The notes under the pieces were generated by a model. That model ran no database searches. It was not told where the DNA came from and was given only the letters and a program-made list of their open reading frames with translations. The translations under genes were made by a program, and so were the position numbers. Shown in pieces: positions 58,637 through 59,983 of a stretch of 59,983 bases of DNA. Origin of the DNA: an uncultured Lachnospiraceae bacterium (GTDB taxonomy: Bacteria > Bacillota > Clostridia > Lachnospirales > Lachnospiraceae); NCBI GenBank assembly GCA_910587955.1, contig CAJUNN010000012.1, positions 1-59,983 on the forward strand, in the 5' to 3' direction. Within the stretch, counting starts at the first letter, position 1. Each line of letters opens with the position of its first letter.

Positions 58637-58658
58637 CGGCCGGAATCCCTTCCGGCCG
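58637..58658 (-). terminator. Terminator of the sugar ABC operon
   Basis: A perfect 9-bp GC-rich stem (CGGCCGGAA/TTCCGGCCG) with a 4-nt loop, followed on the minus strand by TTCTTTTTG, lies just after the permease stop at 58674. Confidence 0.9.
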
Positions 58659-58673
58659 CTATGCTCTTTCCTA

Positions 58674-59672
58674 TTATTTCTTTGCAATGTATTTTCTAAT
58701 ATCCAGAGAAATTGCAATGAAGATAACAACACCGATGGCAATCCACTGTGCATTTGCATCCATGCCCAGGTACTGCAGAGCTACCTTCAAAAGCTCAAAT
58801 ACGGCAACTCCGATGACGGCGGAGGAAACTCTGCCTCGTCCTCCGGTAACAGATACACCTCCGATGGTACAGGCTGCAATGGCCTCCATCTCATAGCCAA
58901 GACCCAGGGCCACGGACGCGCCGCCAGCCTTTGCTCCCAGCATAAATCCGGCCAAGCCGTACATCATGGCAGCCTTCATGTAAATCAGGATCAGGGTCAT
59001 TTTAACCGGAACACCGGCCACTTCCGCCGCCTGGGGATTTCCGCCGATGGCATACATATATTTTCCGTGACGGGTCATGTTAAAAATAAACCAGGTAATG
59101 GCCGCCACAATCACAGCAATCCAAATCAAATAGCTGATCCCTAAGAAACGGCCGGTAGCAACGTTGGTATACTCGGTCACGTAGCCGCCCAGAGGGGTGG
59201 CATTGGTAAAGATCATGTTAATTCCCAGGATAATCTCCATCATAGCCAGGGTGGCAATAAAGGGAGGCACGCTTAAGTAAGCGATAAAGAATCCGGTGAT
59301 GGAACCAAAGATTCCGCAGATAACCATAACAATCAGAACTACCAGGAATATATTCATGGGCTCCATATTCGGAAAAAATTTACCGGAGTAATCCATACGC
59401 TGCAGAAGCACGCCTGCGATACAGGCACCGAAACCAATCATACGTCCTGCGGACAGGTCGCAGCCTGCAGTAATTACACAGCCTGCAATGCCCAGGGCGA
59501 TAACCAGACGGGCGCTCATGTTCATCAGCGTATTCAGAAGGTTGCCGGACGTAAAAAAGTTATCCGCTGTCAATCCCGTATAAAACACCAGGACAAACAT
59601 AACGATAATCACGCCGTTATTAATCAAAAAGTCTGTAATTTGTTTCTTTTTTGTCTTATCCATTCTTTCCAT
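58674..59672 (-). CDS. mglC: Sugar ABC transporter permease (MglC/RbsC family)
   Basis: This 332-residue permease of the galactose/ribose type has about ten helices. It has ALGIAGCVITAGCDLSAGRM, GFFIAYLSVPPFIATLAMME, RHGKYMYAIGGNPQAAEVAG and AIAACTIGGVSVTGGRGRVS, the coupling motif of the family. The GYVTEYTN and GMDANAQWIAIG segments favour MglC (galactose/methyl-galactoside) over RbsC. The gene is preceded on the same strand by the ATPase gene and followed by a terminator. Confidence 0.9.
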   Translation of the reverse strand: MERMDKTKKKQITDFLINNGVIIVMFVLVFYTGLTADNFFTSGNLLNTLMNMSARLVIALGIAGCVITAGCDLSAGRMIGFGACIAGVLLQRMDYSGKFFPNMEPMNIFLVVLIVMVICGIFGSITGFFIAYLSVPPFIATLAMMEIILGINMIFTNATPLGGYVTEYTNVATGRFLGISYLIWIAVIVAAITWFIFNMTRHGKYMYAIGGNPQAAEVAGVPVKMTLILIYMKAAMMYGLAGFMLGAKAGGASVALGLGYEMEAIAACTIGGVSVTGGRGRVSSAVIGVAVFELLKVALQYLGMDANAQWIAIGVVIFIAISLDIRKYIAKK

Positions 59673-59684
59673 CCTCCTTCGCCA

Positions 59685-59983
59685 TTAGAACCGGGTTGCG
59701 TAACCCATGATGCTCTCCTGATTCATTTCATGCTCTTCCGTAATCTCGCCGGTCACTTTTCCGTTGCACATCACGTAAATCCGGTCTGACATGCCCAAAA
59801 GCTCCGCCATCTCGGAAGAAATCATAATGATGGCCTTGCCCTGCTTCGCCAGCTCGTTCATAATCTCGTAAATCTCATGCTTGGCGCCTACGTCAATACC
59901 CCGGGTGGGCTCATCCATGATCAGAACATCCGGGTCATTTGCCAGCCAGCGGGATACAATTACCTTCTGCTGATTACCGCCGG
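59685..59983 (-). CDS. mglA: Sugar ABC transporter ATP-binding protein MglA, C-terminal part
   Basis: The frame is open to the right window edge, so only the last 99 codons are seen. They cover GGNQQKVIVSRWLANDPDVL (signature), IMDEPTRGIDVGAKHEIYEI (Walker B of the second ATPase domain), IMISSEMAELLGMSDRIYVM and the C-terminus. This is the second half of a duplicated-domain sugar ATPase (MglA/RbsA type). It lies 12 bases upstream of mglC. Confidence 0.93.
   Translation of the reverse strand, partial: GGNQQKVIVSRWLANDPDVLIMDEPTRGIDVGAKHEIYEIMNELAKQGKAIIMISSEMAELLGMSDRIYVMCNGKVTGEITEEHEMNQESIMGYATRF

Noticed and set aside
1..59983. tRNA or rRNA genes
   Set aside because: I looked for tRNA-like cloverleaf signatures (GGTTCGAATC-type arms) and rRNA sequence and saw none that I could support; a dedicated scan was not possible.

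Overview
The window looks like chromosomal DNA of a gut-type Lachnospiraceae (Clostridia, Firmicutes). Support comes from the core gene set and its order: bioY, ecfA1, ecfA2, ecfT, truA, rplM and rpsI on one strand, plus argS, greA, rarA, xth, DUF4317, DUF4250 and DUF815 genes. Strong AGGAGG ribosome binding sites and TTGACA/TATAAT promoters fit the same group. The genus cannot be fixed by eye. Core genes are moderately GC-rich; the accessory stretches at 1-11.5 kb and 22.6-25.9 kb are clearly more AT-rich.

Region 1 (1 to about 11.5 kb) is an accessory, plasmid- or phage-like element whose left end lies outside the window. It carries small regulators, a lone Uma2-type nuclease, a ParA/ParB/HTH partition trio, a HipA-like kinase, a candidate replication initiator next to phased iteron-like repeats, a phage-type Dam methylase, and two copies of a small two-gene cassette. 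Three long hairpins with different stems but related loops bracket its operons. At its right edge a promoter, an array of 17-bp repeats and a terminator form a candidate non-coding transcript. Beside this lies an amidase gene cut to about half length, probably an insertion scar.

Region 2 (11.5-22.5 kb) is core: an SDR reductase, LrgA/LrgB, a Dam-family methylase, decayed P-II and DUF1538 genes, an AGCS symporter with a divergent LysR gene, greA, DUF4317, and a TetM-like GTPase fused to an NYN domain.

Region 3 (22.5-25.9 kb) is an AT-rich island. It holds an AlwI-like restriction enzyme with its Dam-type methylase, then a DUF2442/DUF4160 pair (DUF4160 frameshifted) between two 81-bp direct repeats that each carry the rpsI terminator.

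Region 4 (25.9-31.7 kb) holds rpsI, rplM, truA and the shared ECF transporter module. bioY leads the module behind a promoter overlapped by a BirA-type operator. ThiT at 38.6 kb, under a TPP riboswitch, probably uses the same ECF module.

Region 5 (31.7-36.5 kb) is a two-gene defence-like locus: a 1336-residue GIY-YIG/helicase/N6-methylase protein and a companion with methylase-like motifs.

Region 6 (36.6-60 kb) is mostly core: a CPBP protease, an SGNH-type esterase, AraC, argS, fructokinase, xth, SDR, an AAA+ protein, a lipoprotein, phosphodiester glycosidase, GT2-GtrA, a GntR/ABC operon with its own operator, a HEAT-methyltransferase, cyclophilin, rarA, polysaccharide deacetylase, and the end of a galactose/ribose-type sugar ABC operon that runs off the right edge.
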